A DNA stretch of 52,539 nt, taken from the NCBI GenBank assembly GCA_017615795.1, contig JAFZZK010000014.1, forward strand, positions 1-52,539, given 5' to 3'. Origin of the DNA: Bacteroidales bacterium. GTDB taxonomy: Bacteria > Bacteroidota > Bacteroidia > Bacteroidales > WCHB1-69. The notes below the pieces were generated by a model, which was not told the DNA's origin, did no database searches, and saw only the letters and a program-made list of their open reading frames with translations. Shown here one piece after another: positions 9,413-18,067 of this stretch. Both the position numbers and the translations under genes were made by a program. Within the stretch, counting starts at the first letter, position 1. Each line of letters starts with the position of its first letter.

Positions 9413-10987
9413 ATGCGCATCAAAATCAACAACATCCGCATAGCTGTCAGCGTCAACCCAAACGTAAAGGGTGTGGTATGCAACCAGTATCGCATCGATG
9501 GCAAGGATATCGACGAGTTTCGTATTTTGCGCCAAGCCGTCGATGCCCGCAAAAAAAACCGCGTCATCTTCGACTATCAGGTGGGGTTGTCACTCCCCGA
9601 CCGTTACCAGCATTTATTGTCGGACGCGAATGTGACGGAATGGCCGATTGAACCCGAGATGGAGTATCCTGCATGGCAGAGCAAACACCGTCCCGTCGTG
9701 GTTGGTTTCGGCCCTGCGGGCATGTTCGCCGCCCTCTACTTGGCCCGATGCCATGCCAAGCCCATCATCATCGAGCGAGGCGCGCGCATTGAGGAGCGCA
9801 AGCAGGCCGTGGAGACCTTTCTCCGCGACAAGAAGCTGAATCCCAACTGCAACGTGCAGTTCGGCGAGGGCGGTGCCGGCACCTTCTCCGACGGCAAGCT
9901 CAACACCAACGTCCATGGGGAATACAATCGCTTTGTGCTGGAAGAGTTCTACAAGCACGGGGCCAACGAGGACGTGCTCTACCTTCAGAACCCGCACGTG
10001 GGCACCGACTATTTGGAACGCGTAGTGCGCAACATACGCCTCGAAATTGAGTCCCTCGGAGGCGAGTTTCATTTCAACAACACGTTCACAGATTTCGAAG
10101 AAAGCGAAGGGCTGTTGCAGGTAACCTGCCACACAGGGAAAAAATTCACCACCAAGCATTTGCTTTTGGGATTGGGGCATTCTGCCCGTGACACCATCCG
10201 TCATCTCCACGACAAGGGCTTGGCCATGGAGGCCAAAGCCTTTTCCATGGGCGTGCGCATCGAGCACCAACAGCGGCGCATCAACCGCATGCAATACGGG
10301 GATGCCGCTCGCATTCTGCCTCCCGCATCCTACAAGGGTGTCATCCATCTTGGCAACCGCGGGGTATACACCTTCTGCATGTGCCCCGGCGGCACCGTGA
10401 TGGCTTCTGCCAGCGAAGACGGCACCATCGTCACCAATGGAATGAGCGAGCGCAGCCGCGACAAAGCCAACGCCAACAGCGCGTTGCTTGTCAGCGTGCA
10501 TCCTGAAGACTACCTCAAAGGGAGCCCCCTCGACGGTATGGATTATCAGGAGCAATATGAACGCGCCGCCTTTGGGATCGCCGGGGATTACAGGGCTCCA
10601 GGCAACCTCGTAGGCGAATTCCTGGCCGGCAAGGTGGCCGACCGCTATCGCAGCGTCAAGCCCTCCTACCCTCACGGGGTTTGCTTCTGCGACCTCCGCC
10701 GCTGCCTTCCCGACTATGTAGTCGACGCGTTGCGCCAAGCCATCCCGCAGATGGACAAGAAGCTCAAAGGCTTTGCCGACCCCGACGCGGTACTTACCGG
10801 CGTGGAAACACGCTCCTCTTCACCCGTGCGCATCCTGCGCGGCGAAGACCGGCAATGCGACATCCCCGGCATTTATCCCATGGGCGAAGGCGCAGGCTAC
10901 GCGGGCGGGATTGTCAGCGCGGCGATTGACGGCCTGAAAACAGCAATCTCAGCCGTCGGACAGCACAACGTCCCATCCTGCGATTAG
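9413..10987 (+). CDS. FAD-dependent dehydrogenase of the COG2509 type
   Basis: A 524-residue flavoprotein. After an N-terminal domain of about 90 residues, the FAD dinucleotide motif VVVGFGPAGMFAALYLA appears near residue 97, followed by an IIIERG second-strand acidic residue. Further family blocks are NPNCNVQFGEGGAGTFSDGKL, a GVRIEH segment and a C-terminal GEGAGYAGGIVSAAIDG that closes the FAD site. This matches the broad, poorly characterised COG2509 group of FAD-dependent dehydrogenases; no substrate can be assigned. It starts 65 bp after rfbB and ends facing lplA. GidA/TrmFO-type tRNA enzymes share the fold but lack this layout. Confidence 0.85.
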   Translation: MRIKINNIRIAVSVNPNVKGVVCNQYRIDGKDIDEFRILRQAVDARKKNRVIFDYQVGLSLPDRYQHLLSDANVTEWPIEPEMEYPAWQSKHRPVVVGFGPAGMFAALYLARCHAKPIIIERGARIEERKQAVETFLRDKKLNPNCNVQFGEGGAGTFSDGKLNTNVHGEYNRFVLEEFYKHGANEDVLYLQNPHVGTDYLERVVRNIRLEIESLGGEFHFNNTFTDFEESEGLLQVTCHTGKKFTTKHLLLGLGHSARDTIRHLHDKGLAMEAKAFSMGVRIEHQQRRINRMQYGDAARILPPASYKGVIHLGNRGVYTFCMCPGGTVMASASEDGTIVTNGMSERSRDKANANSALLVSVHPEDYLKGSPLDGMDYQEQYERAAFGIAGDYRAPGNLVGEFLAGKVADRYRSVKPSYPHGVCFCDLRRCLPDYVVDALRQAIPQMDKKLKGFADPDAVLTGVETRSSSPVRILRGEDRQCDIPGIYPMGEGAGYAGGIVSAAIDGLKTAISAVGQHNVPSCD

Positions 10988-11057
10988 GCATCGCAGCATT
11001 GTAAAGATGGTTGGGAAAAGATTTTCCGCAGGAATCACGAAAGCTCACAGGTATGAA

Positions 11058-12044
11058 CTAACCGCAAATCACATCCACGATTTCACTTTTTGTCGTATTA
11101 CTGAAGAACTCCTCCAACGGAACCTGTCCGAGAACTTCCTCGACAGCCTCGCGTGTATATTGCGTGCCCACGAGCGTCTGCTCCAATTCTTGCGGGTCGC
11201 GACGCGAAAAGAAATCGCCATAGAAGCGCAAAGCGGCAATGCGGCCACCCTTAATATCCAAAATGGCCTGCACAGTGCCGCCTGCCGTGCGGACCTTGTG
11301 CTCCAGCACATACTTCGGCGACTGCCCATAGTTCCAATCCCACGTGGAGAACTGCGTCCGCTCAAGCTCCGCAATTCGAGACTCCTCCTCGGGCATCAAC
11401 ACATCCAAGGCTGACATATTGTTTTGCTTCAACACAAAATCCATGAGGAAATCCTTGAATTCCAAGACCGTCATCGGCTTGGACAAGTGTTCGGAGATGT
11501 TGGTAACACGACTGCGAACTGACTTGACGGCCTTGTCCTTAAACTTGTCGGGATCAACCTTTAGAGCCTGGACCAGATTGTTCTGCACCGTGGAAAAAAG
11601 CAGTGTGCCATGTTCGAGGACACGATTGCCATAAAAAGCCATCGCATTGCCCGATATTTTTTTGCCGTCGACCAGCAGGTCGTTGCGTCCCGAAAATTCC
11701 GCATTTACACCCAATGCATGCAGAGCCTCCACTATGGGCTGCAAATACTTGACAAAGTCAATCTCGCGTTCCCCGGAAGAAATGTTTTGAATGAACGAAA
11801 AGTTGAGATTGCCGAGGTCGTGGAACACCGCGCCACCACCCGTCAAACGGCGGGCAACGACAACGTGGTTCTGCTCCACATATTCCCGGTTGATTTCCGC
11901 CAACGCGTTTTGATGTCGCCCAATGATAACGGAATTATCATTTTGCCACAACATAAAAACCTCGTCTTCAGTCTCTTGAAGCAAATATGCTTCCACAGCC
12001 AAGTTGTGGTGTGGATTCTGTGTGGGAAGCCAAATAAAGCGCAT
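11058..12044 (-). CDS. lplA: Lipoate-protein ligase A
   Basis: Activates lipoate with ATP and attaches it to lipoyl domains such as GcvH or 2-oxoacid dehydrogenase E2 subunits. The 328-residue protein shows the conserved N-terminal NLAVEAYLL, the WQNDNSVIIGRHQNA motif, RRLTGGGAVFHDLGNLNFSF and a SGNA lipoate-pocket motif, then an accessory C-terminal domain (about residues 245-328). It is the last gene of the ptb-cdaA-lplA operon, 5 bp after cdaA. Its likely client GcvH is encoded about 6 kb away in this window. Confidence 0.95.
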   Translation of the reverse strand: MRFIWLPTQNPHHNLAVEAYLLQETEDEVFMLWQNDNSVIIGRHQNALAEINREYVEQNHVVVARRLTGGGAVFHDLGNLNFSFIQNISSGEREIDFVKYLQPIVEALHALGVNAEFSGRNDLLVDGKKISGNAMAFYGNRVLEHGTLLFSTVQNNLVQALKVDPDKFKDKAVKSVRSRVTNISEHLSKPMTVLEFKDFLMDFVLKQNNMSALDVLMPEEESRIAELERTQFSTWDWNYGQSPKYVLEHKVRTAGGTVQAILDIKGGRIAALRFYGDFFSRRDPQELEQTLVGTQYTREAVEEVLGQVPLEEFFSNTTKSEIVDVICG

Positions 12045-12049
12045 GAGAG

Positions 12050-12844
12050 CTAATCGTTTTTAGTAAGTTCCGTCAACAAATATTGCCGCAGGTCCGAGGG
12101 AGTGAGCGCACGGGTCATCTTCCCCCCCTTGCAGATGGAGATGGTGCCGGTCTGCTCAGAAACGACGACGGCAATGGCGTCGGTCAGTTCTGTGGATCCG
12201 AGGGCGGAACGATGGCGCAGGCCAACCTCCTGCGGGAGATTTTTGTCTTTGGAAACGGGCAAAATACACCGTGCAGCGGCGATACGATGATTTTTGATGA
12301 TGACAGCCCCGTCGTGCAGGGGACTGTTTTTGAAGAAGATATTCTCCAAAAGTTCTGCGGAAGGGCGGGCGTCAAGTGCCTCGCCCGTGGAAAGATATTC
12401 ATCAAGCGGTGTCTGGCGGGCAAAGATGATGAGCGCACCCGTTTTGGTCTCAGCCATCTCCTGGCAAGACTCGCGCACGGCCTCCACTTCCTCTGTGAAC
12501 TCCTGTCCTTCTGCCGGCTTGGCAAACTTGTCGCTAAAAAAGTGCAACAAGCGTCCGTTGCCAATATAGAGCAAGAACTTGCGGATTTCAGGCTGGAAGA
12601 GGATGATGATGGCCAGGATGCCGACGTTGATGATTTCACCCATCAACTCCGACAGCAAGGTAAAATGGAAATAGGCCACGACCTTCCAGATCACATACAG
12701 GAGGGCGATGACCCAAAACAACTTGACCGTCGCCGTCCCCTTGGTCAGCTTGTACAGCTCAAACAAGAGGATGGCGACTATCAAGATGTCGATGACATCG
12801 ATGATGCGGAAATTAATAAAGCTCAGCGATGCTAATATGCCCAT
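12050..12844 (-). CDS. cdaA: Membrane diadenylate cyclase CdaA (c-di-AMP synthase)
   Basis: Makes the second messenger cyclic di-AMP from two ATP at the cytoplasmic membrane. The 264-residue protein has three hydrophobic N-terminal segments (within residues 12-85) and then a DAC/DisA_N domain. The catalytic DGA motif lies near residue 178 (PLHDGAVII) and the RHR motif near residue 210 (GLRHRSALG). Its start is 9 bp after the ptb stop, and its stop is 5 bp before the lplA start, so the three genes are surely co-transcribed. The usual Firmicutes partners cdaR and glmM are absent here. Confidence 0.96.
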   Translation of the reverse strand: MGILASLSFINFRIIDVIDILIVAILLFELYKLTKGTATVKLFWVIALLYVIWKVVAYFHFTLLSELMGEIINVGILAIIILFQPEIRKFLLYIGNGRLLHFFSDKFAKPAEGQEFTEEVEAVRESCQEMAETKTGALIIFARQTPLDEYLSTGEALDARPSAELLENIFFKNSPLHDGAVIIKNHRIAAARCILPVSKDKNLPQEVGLRHRSALGSTELTDAIAVVVSEQTGTISICKGGKMTRALTPSDLRQYLLTELTKND

Positions 12845-12853
12845 GGTTCAGAA

Positions 12854-13759
12854 TTATTTGGAAAGCAGGGCAGCGAGGGTGATGGAATACATCTTGGTGC
12901 GGGCGGTGTCGCCACGGGAAGAGAGCACGCAAGGCACCTTGGCGCCCATCAGGCAAGCGCCAAGTTCGGCACCGTTGAGTTTGGTGCAGGTCTTGTAGAA
13001 GACATTGCCCGTCTCGATGTTGGGGAAGAGCAGGCAGTCGGCGTCACCGGCCACATCACTCTTGAGTTTCTTGATCTCGGCGGCTTCCTTGTTGATGGCG
13101 ATGTCGAAGGAGAGCGGACCATCGACGTAGGCACCACCGATCTGGCCGCGGTCGGCCATCTTGGAGATGATGGCGGCATCCACGCATGCCTGCATGCCCG
13201 GGAGCATCTGCTCAGTGGCGCAGATCAAGGCTGCCTTCGGCTTTTCGATGCCCAATGCCTTACCTGTGGCAATCAAATATTTGAGGATGACTTGTTTTTG
13301 CTTGAGGTCGGGAGCCGGGATAACGGCCACGTCGCCAACGATGAGCAGCTTGTGGTAGCTGGGGTTCTCGATGACGGTCACGTGGGTCAGCGTGGCGTTG
13401 GGCGGGCAGAGACCGCGTTCCTTGTTGAGGATGGCGCGCATGTATTTGTCGGTGGGAAGCAGACCCTTCATCAGGATGTCGCCCTCGCCGTTGTTGATGA
13501 GATCGCATGCCGTGGCAGCAGCTTTGACATCCACCGTCTCGGGCACGATCTTGAACTTGTTCATGTCTATCTTAAGTTCGGCACACACCTTTTCGATGGC
13601 CGCAGGGTCGCCCACAAGTGTGGCATCGATGACACCCATCTCCACGGCAGCGTTCACGGCCTCGATGGTGTGGGCGTCGTTGGCGTTGGCAGCCACCAAA
13701 CGCTTCTTGGGTTGTGACTTCACTAATTCTACTAACTGGTCTAATTTGGTAATACTCAT
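12854..13759 (-). CDS. ptb: Phosphate butyryltransferase
   Basis: Exchanges the CoA of butyryl-CoA or branched acyl-CoA for phosphate; with an acyl kinase this yields ATP. The frame is open further upstream, but homology begins at ATG 13759 (MSITKLDQL), giving 301 residues, the usual Ptb length. Diagnostic blocks include DILMKGLLPTDKYMRAILN, SKMADRGQIGGAYVDGPLSFDIA and LLFPNIETGNVFYK, with a C-terminal SRGDTARTKMYSI. Phosphate acetyltransferase (Pta) shares the fold, but the length and these motifs fit Ptb. No butyrate kinase gene is nearby. It is first in the ptb-cdaA-lplA operon and divergent from apt-ilvE. Confidence 0.92.
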   Translation of the reverse strand: MSITKLDQLVELVKSQPKKRLVAANANDAHTIEAVNAAVEMGVIDATLVGDPAAIEKVCAELKIDMNKFKIVPETVDVKAAATACDLINNGEGDILMKGLLPTDKYMRAILNKERGLCPPNATLTHVTVIENPSYHKLLIVGDVAVIPAPDLKQKQVILKYLIATGKALGIEKPKAALICATEQMLPGMQACVDAAIISKMADRGQIGGAYVDGPLSFDIAINKEAAEIKKLKSDVAGDADCLLFPNIETGNVFYKTCTKLNGAELGACLMGAKVPCVLSSRGDTARTKMYSITLAALLSK

Positions 13760-13797
13760 ATCTTTATATTTTAAAAAAGGTTTTTTTTTAACGGCAG

Positions 13798-13805
13798 CAA
13801 ACATA
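13798..13805 (-). promoter_or_regulatory. Probable promoter -7 element of ptb-cdaA-lplA
   Basis: TATGTTTG on the minus strand fits TAnnTTTG and lies 38 bp upstream of the ptb start. No clear TTG at -33 is seen, so support is moderate. Confidence 0.5.
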
Positions 13806-13831
13806 CGGAATTTATTTGAATTGTCCATGAA

Positions 13832-13859
13832 TTGCAGATAAGAAAAAAGTGTATCTTTG
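13832..13859 (+). promoter_or_regulatory. Promoter of apt-ilvE
   Basis: TTG at 13832-13834 and TATCTTTG at 13852-13859 are separated by 17 bases, followed by the GCCCTC extension shared with other promoters here. The apt ATG is 26 bases downstream. Confidence 0.7.
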
Positions 13860-13885
13860 CCCTCGCAAAAAAAAAGGCAAAAAAT

Positions 13886-14398
13886 ATGTTCGACGCTTCC
13901 AAAATCCGCGTGATTAACGACTTTCCCACGCCCGGCATCAAGTTCTACGACATCACCACGTTGCTGAACGACGGCGAGGAGTATCACAAAGTACTTGACG
14001 ACATGCTGGCCGTGGCCCGCGAAGCGAAGCCCGACGTCATCGTGGCGCTTGAGTCGCGGGGGTTCTTCTTCGGCCCTGTGCTTGCCTACGAGTTAAACCT
14101 TCCGTTTGTACCCGTGCGCAAGGCCGGCAAACTGCCGTTCAAGACCCACAAGGAGACCTATAATCTCGAATACGGCACAGCCACCGTGGAGATGCACGTC
14201 GATGCCATCAAGGAAAACCAGCGCGTGCTCATCATCGACGACGTGTTGGCCACGGGCGGCTCCATGAACGCCGCCATCAAGCTGGTGGAACATTTCCACC
14301 CCTCCGACATCACCCTGCTGTTCCTGATGGAGCTGGCTGCCTTGAAGGGTCGCAAGAAATTAGGCAAATACCAAGTTCATAGTTTAATGCAAGTATAG
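13886..14398 (+). CDS. apt: Adenine phosphoribosyltransferase
   Basis: Salvages adenine with PRPP to form AMP. From ATG 13886 (MFDASKIRVINDFPTPGIKFYDITTLL) the protein is 170 residues, the normal length. The PRPP-binding motif is VLIIDDVLATGGSMNAA, and the FVPVRKAGKLPFKT loop typical of APRT is present. An upstream in-frame ATG lies before the promoter -7 box, so it is not used. The gene is followed by ilvE after 40 bp with no terminator. Confidence 0.97.
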   Translation: MFDASKIRVINDFPTPGIKFYDITTLLNDGEEYHKVLDDMLAVAREAKPDVIVALESRGFFFGPVLAYELNLPFVPVRKAGKLPFKTHKETYNLEYGTATVEMHVDAIKENQRVLIIDDVLATGGSMNAAIKLVEHFHPSDITLLFLMELAALKGRKKLGKYQVHSLMQV

Positions 14399-14438
14399 TT
14401 CAAAAATTAATCCATAAACAATTAATAAATACGTAACA

Positions 14439-15461
14439 ATGAAGAATATTGATTGGAAAAGTCTGTCTTTCGGTTATGTGAAGACCGATTACAATGTTCG
14501 CTGCTATTTCAGAAATGGCGAATGGGGGCAAATTGAAGTCACCTCCGATGAATACATCCCGATGCACATGGCTGCATCCTGCCTGCACTACGGCCAAGAG
14601 GCCTTCGAGGGCATGAAAGCCTTCCGCGGCAAGGATGGTAAAGTCCGCCTGTTCCGTTGGGAAGAGAACTGGAAGCGTCTCAACAACTCCGCCGACACCA
14701 TCATGCTGGCTCCCATCCCGCAAGAGCTTTTCTTCCAATGCCTGGAGAAAGTCATCCAATTGAACGCCGAATACATCCCGCCATACGGCACGGAGGGTTC
14801 CCTCTACATCCGCCCGCTGCTGATCGGCACCGGCGCCACCATCGGTGTGAAGCCCGCTGACGAATACCTGTTCGTCGTCTTCGTGATGCCTGTGGGTCCC
14901 TATTTCAAGGAAGGCTTCAAGCCGACCAACATGCAGATCGCGAAGGACTACGACCGCGCTGCTCCGCTGGGCACCGGCCATGTGAAGGTGGGTGGCAACT
15001 ACGCCGCTTCCCTGCGCGCCGGCGAACGCGCTCACCACGAAGGCTTCAGCGCCTCCATCTTCGCTGACGCCAAGACCAAGACCTACATCGACGAGGCCGG
15101 CCCCGCCAACTTCTTCGGCATCAAGGACGGCAAGTATGTCACTCCCGACTCCGGCTCCATCCTGCCCTCCATCACTAACATGAGCCTCCGCACCATCGCC
15201 GAAGACCTCGGCCTCGTGGTCGAAAGACGCCATGTCAGACTCGACGAGATCGACACCTTCGAAGAAGCCGGCGCTTGCGGCACCGCCGCCGTCATCTCCC
15301 CCATCCACATGATCCAGGATCGCGAAACCGGCAAGGAGTATGTCATCTCCAAAGACGGCAAACCCGGCCCCTGGAGCATCAAGATGCGCGAAACCCTCAT
15401 GGGCATCCAATACGGAGAAATCGAGGACAAGCACAACTGGTGCACCATCGTGGAGTGCTAA
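14439..15461 (+). CDS. ilvE: Branched-chain amino acid aminotransferase
   Basis: PLP enzyme that interconverts leucine, isoleucine and valine with their 2-oxo acids. The 340-residue product starts MKNIDWKSLSFGYVKTDYN and has the BCAT class blocks HYGQEAFEGMKAF, RLFRWEENWKRLN, SLYIRPLLIGTG and the PLP lysine region TGHVKVGGNYAAS, then EAGPANFFGI and EAGACGTAAVISP. It is the long bacterial/eukaryotic-type BCAT rather than the shorter enteric form. It lies in an operon with apt and ends at a strong terminator. A functional link to the divergent ptb gene through branched-chain acid fermentation is possible but only inferred. Confidence 0.96.
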   Translation: MKNIDWKSLSFGYVKTDYNVRCYFRNGEWGQIEVTSDEYIPMHMAASCLHYGQEAFEGMKAFRGKDGKVRLFRWEENWKRLNNSADTIMLAPIPQELFFQCLEKVIQLNAEYIPPYGTEGSLYIRPLLIGTGATIGVKPADEYLFVVFVMPVGPYFKEGFKPTNMQIAKDYDRAAPLGTGHVKVGGNYAASLRAGERAHHEGFSASIFADAKTKTYIDEAGPANFFGIKDGKYVTPDSGSILPSITNMSLRTIAEDLGLVVERRHVRLDEIDTFEEAGACGTAAVISPIHMIQDRETGKEYVISKDGKPGPWSIKMRETLMGIQYGEIEDKHNWCTIVEC

Positions 15462-15481
15462 ACCCAAACAACCAAACCAAC

Positions 15482-15512
15482 AAAAAAAGGACGCAGAAGC
15501 GTCCTTTTTTTT
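15482..15512 (+). terminator. Intrinsic terminator after ilvE
   Basis: GGACGC-AGAA-GCGTCC forms a perfect 6-bp stem, preceded by an A-tract and followed by a T-tract of eight. It closes the apt-ilvE unit 20 bp after the ilvE stop. Confidence 0.92.
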
Positions 15513-15561
15513 ATGACAAATGCTTTGGAATGGACAAACGGCGAAATTGGCAAAAAAGGTG

Positions 15562-15569
15562 TATTTTTG
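15562..15569 (+). promoter_or_regulatory. queE promoter -7 element
   Basis: TATTTTTG followed by CGCTTC lies 19 bp before the queE start, just after the ilvE terminator. The nearest TTG is too close for a normal -33 element. Confidence 0.55.
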
Positions 15570-15588
15570 CGCTTCAAAAAGTGAAGTT

Positions 15589-16167
15589 ATGCTGAGCGTA
15601 AACGAGATATTCTATTCCATCCAAGGCGAAGGGGCCAACACCGGCACGGCGGCGACATTCATCCGGTTGGCGGGCTGCAACCTGCGTTGTCCCTTTTGCG
15701 ACACGGAACACCACAGCGGTGTGGCAATGGACGAGAAGACCATCATCGGGCAAATTGAGGGCCATCCCGGCCGCTGGGTCGTTATCACGGGCGGCGAGCC
15801 CACCTTGCAGAATCTGGACAACCTCATCGATGGGATACACAAAATCGGCAAAAAGGTGGCCATTGAGACAAACGGGACACGCCCTATCCCCGCGGGTGTG
15901 GACTGGGTGACGGTATCGCCCAAGGCGGCCTTCGTCGCAAACGGGAAAGTCCTGGTGAAGAAAGCCGACGAAGTCAAGCTGGTCTTCGACGGAGAACATG
16001 ACATCTGCGACTACGGCATAGAGGCGAGCCACTACTATCTGCAGCCCTGCGACATGGGGAATCAAGAGCAGAACATGAAAATCATCGGACAATGCGTGGC
16101 GTTCATCCTGCAGGACCCCAAATGGCGGCTATCCTTGCAAGTGCACAAGGTTATCCATGTAAAATAG
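15589..16167 (+). CDS. queE: 7-carboxy-7-deazaguanine synthase QueE
   Basis: Radical-SAM enzyme of the queuosine/7-deazaguanine pathway that converts 6-carboxytetrahydropterin to 7-carboxy-7-deazaguanine. From ATG 15589 (MLSVNEIFYSIQGEG) the protein is 192 residues. The substrate-binding SIQGEGANTG segment is followed by FIRLAGCNLRCPFCDT, giving the C-x3-C-x2-C cluster motif near residues 31-38, and VITGGEPTLQ. The C-terminal LQPCDMGN is also family-like. Partners queC, queD and queF are not visible here. The gene is apparently transcribed alone, with its own promoter and pyrH starting from another. Confidence 0.94.
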   Translation: MLSVNEIFYSIQGEGANTGTAATFIRLAGCNLRCPFCDTEHHSGVAMDEKTIIGQIEGHPGRWVVITGGEPTLQNLDNLIDGIHKIGKKVAIETNGTRPIPAGVDWVTVSPKAAFVANGKVLVKKADEVKLVFDGEHDICDYGIEASHYYLQPCDMGNQEQNMKIIGQCVAFILQDPKWRLSLQVHKVIHVK

Positions 16168-16238
16168 AAGTTGTTTTCCCAGCAATTTGCCATGACGAGT
16201 AACATTGTCGTCGCAAACTGACGATTACATTTTTTTTG

Positions 16239-16246
16239 TATTTTTG
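16239..16246 (+). promoter_or_regulatory. pyrH operon promoter -7 element
   Basis: TATTTTTG preceded by a T-tract and followed by CCCCCTG lies 19 bp before the pyrH ATG. The T-tract could also belong to a weak terminator after queE, but no stem is apparent. Confidence 0.55.
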
Positions 16247-16265
16247 CCCCCTGATTTTAGAAGAT

Positions 16266-16970
16266 ATGAAATACCATCGCATATTGTTGAAATTAAGCGG
16301 TGAGTCGTTGATGGGAGCTGACGGTTACGGCATCAACTACCAAAACGTCCGCCATTATGTGAACGAAATCCAGTCCGTTGTGGCGCATGGCGTGCAGGTG
16401 GGCGTGGTCATCGGCGGCGGCAACATTTTCCGTGGCGTGCAAGGCTCCGACAAGGGCTTCGACCGTCGGCAGGGCGACCAAATGGGCATGCTGGCCACCG
16501 TCATCAACGCCATGGCCGTGCAAGCTGTACTTGAAGAGATGGGCATGAAAGCCAAAGTGCTCTCCGCACTGGCCATTGAGGGTGTGTGCGAAAAATGCTC
16601 CTGGCGCAGAGCCGTGGAACTGTTGGAGTCCGGCTACGTCGTCCTCATGGGCGGCGGCACAGGCAACCCGTTCTTCACCACCGACTCCGGCGCCGCACTG
16701 CGCGCCGTAGAGATCGGAGCCGACCTTCTGCTCAAGGGCACCCGCGTGGACGGTGTCTACACCGCCGACCCCGAGAAAGACCCCGCCGCCACCAAATATA
16801 CCACGCTGACTTTCGACGAGGCCTACAGTAAAAACCTCAAAATCATGGACATGACCGCCTTCACACTCTGCAAGGAAAACAAAATGCCCATTTACGTTTA
16901 TAATGCCAATAAACCGGGGAACCTGCTTAAAGTGCTGGAAGGTGAAAGCATCGGAACCCTGCTCCAATAA
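16266..16970 (+). CDS. pyrH: UMP kinase
   Basis: Phosphorylates UMP to UDP, an essential step in pyrimidine nucleotide supply. From ATG 16266 (MKYHRILLKLSGESLMG) the product is 234 residues, the normal length for the amino-acid-kinase-fold bacterial UMP kinase. Motifs include KLSGESL, VVIGGGNIFRG, the DQMGMLATVINAMA block and GGTGNPFFTTDSGAALRA. It heads a pyrH-2TM protein-frr-gcvH cluster; pyrH next to frr is a common bacterial arrangement. Confidence 0.97.
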   Translation: MKYHRILLKLSGESLMGADGYGINYQNVRHYVNEIQSVVAHGVQVGVVIGGGNIFRGVQGSDKGFDRRQGDQMGMLATVINAMAVQAVLEEMGMKAKVLSALAIEGVCEKCSWRRAVELLESGYVVLMGGGTGNPFFTTDSGAALRAVEIGADLLLKGTRVDGVYTADPEKDPAATKYTTLTFDEAYSKNLKIMDMTAFTLCKENKMPIYVYNANKPGNLLKVLEGESIGTLLQ

Positions 16971-16987
16971 CCATATAATTGTTTATT

Positions 16988-17410
16988 ATGGAAGAAAACG
17001 AAACAATCCCGACAACGAATCAAGAAAAAACTACCATTCCTGATGTAAACGTGGAAGAAGAGGCCAAAATGCAGAACGTGGCCACGAGCCGCATGCGCTT
17101 CAGAATCCATCTGGGCTTGTTTATTCTCATCAACCTCATCATCTGGGTGCTTTATTTCACCCTCTTCAACGCCATTGTCACCGATTTTTCCATCAAATGG
17201 GCCATCCTCAAGGTGTTCATTTGCATCACGGTGGCATGGTTCTTGCTTCTCGTCCTCCATTATTGCATTGCGTTCAAATGGAACAAGACATTGGTGGAAA
17301 AGGAACTCGCACGCATCAAGAAGCAACGAAACAAACAACTCAAGACAATCGAGAAGTTGAAGGCGCAGATTCAAAATGACAAAGTGAAAGAGGAGCAGCC
17401 CCAGAACTAA
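16988..17410 (+). CDS. 2TM-domain membrane protein, function unknown
   Basis: A 140-residue protein with an acidic, threonine-rich N terminus (about 30 residues), two hydrophobic segments at roughly residues 40-62 and 77-98, and a strongly charged lysine/glutamate-rich C-terminal helix that is probably coiled coil. The layout resembles the small '2TM domain' family common in Bacteroidota; no activity is known to me. ATG 16988 is preferred over a TTG nine bases upstream. It sits between pyrH (17 bp gap) and frr (51 bp gap) in the same direction, so it is probably co-transcribed with translation genes. Confidence 0.8.
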   Translation: MEENETIPTTNQEKTTIPDVNVEEEAKMQNVATSRMRFRIHLGLFILINLIIWVLYFTLFNAIVTDFSIKWAILKVFICITVAWFLLLVLHYCIAFKWNKTLVEKELARIKKQRNKQLKTIEKLKAQIQNDKVKEEQPQN

Positions 17411-17461
17411 ACTCCGCAAAACAACCGACACTGAATTTAACAACTTTTAAGAGATAAAGAA

Positions 17462-18019
17462 ATGGACACACAACAATGCCTCAAACAAGCGAGGGAGAAC
17501 ATGAACTCCACGGTCGCTTTTTTTGACAAAGATTTGCAGAAAATCCGCGCAGGCAAGGCCTCCCCTCAAATGCTGGAGGGCTTGAAGGTGGACTACTACG
17601 GCAACCCCACGCCCGTGGAGCAGGTAGCCAACATCAACACGCCGGACGCCCATCAGATCGTCATTCAACCGTGGGAGCGCAACATGCTGCCTGTCATCGA
17701 GAAGGCCATCCTGGCCGCCAACATCGGCCTGACCCCGCAAAACAACGGCGAATTCATCCGTCTGGTGGTGCCCACCCCCACCGAGGAACGCCGTAAAGAA
17801 CTGGTCAAGAAAGCCAAACAAGAGGCCGAACAAACCAAGGTCAACATCCGCAATATCCGCCGCAATGCCAACGACGAAGCCAAGAAACTGAAAGATAACG
17901 GCACGCCGGAAGACGAGGTCAAGAAATTGGAAGCCGACATCCAGAAGGCCACCGACGAAGCCATCGCCAAGGTCGACAAGATGATGGAGGCCAAGGAAAA
18001 GGAAATCATGACCGTATAA
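17462..18019 (+). CDS. frr: Ribosome recycling factor
   Basis: Works with EF-G to split post-termination ribosomes. The 185-residue length and all-alpha plus small-domain layout match RRF. Recognisable segments are FDKDLQKIRAGKASPQMLEGLKVDYYGNPTPV at residues 20-51, IQPWER, the LVVPTPTEERRKELVKKAKQEAE stretch and the C-terminal VDKMMEAKEKEIM. It follows pyrH and the 2TM protein and precedes gcvH by 48 bp, with no terminator between. Confidence 0.98.
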   Translation: MDTQQCLKQARENMNSTVAFFDKDLQKIRAGKASPQMLEGLKVDYYGNPTPVEQVANINTPDAHQIVIQPWERNMLPVIEKAILAANIGLTPQNNGEFIRLVVPTPTEERRKELVKKAKQEAEQTKVNIRNIRRNANDEAKKLKDNGTPEDEVKKLEADIQKATDEAIAKVDKMMEAKEKEIMTV

Positions 18020-18067
18020 ATAGACATTTATTCACATTTTTTAATACATTTTCAAAATCCTAAGACT

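Noticed and set aside
11014-11027. GGAAAA-GA-TTTTCC palindrome between the FAD dehydrogenase and lplA as a terminator
   Set aside because: The stem is AT-rich with a two-base turn and no T-tract follows.
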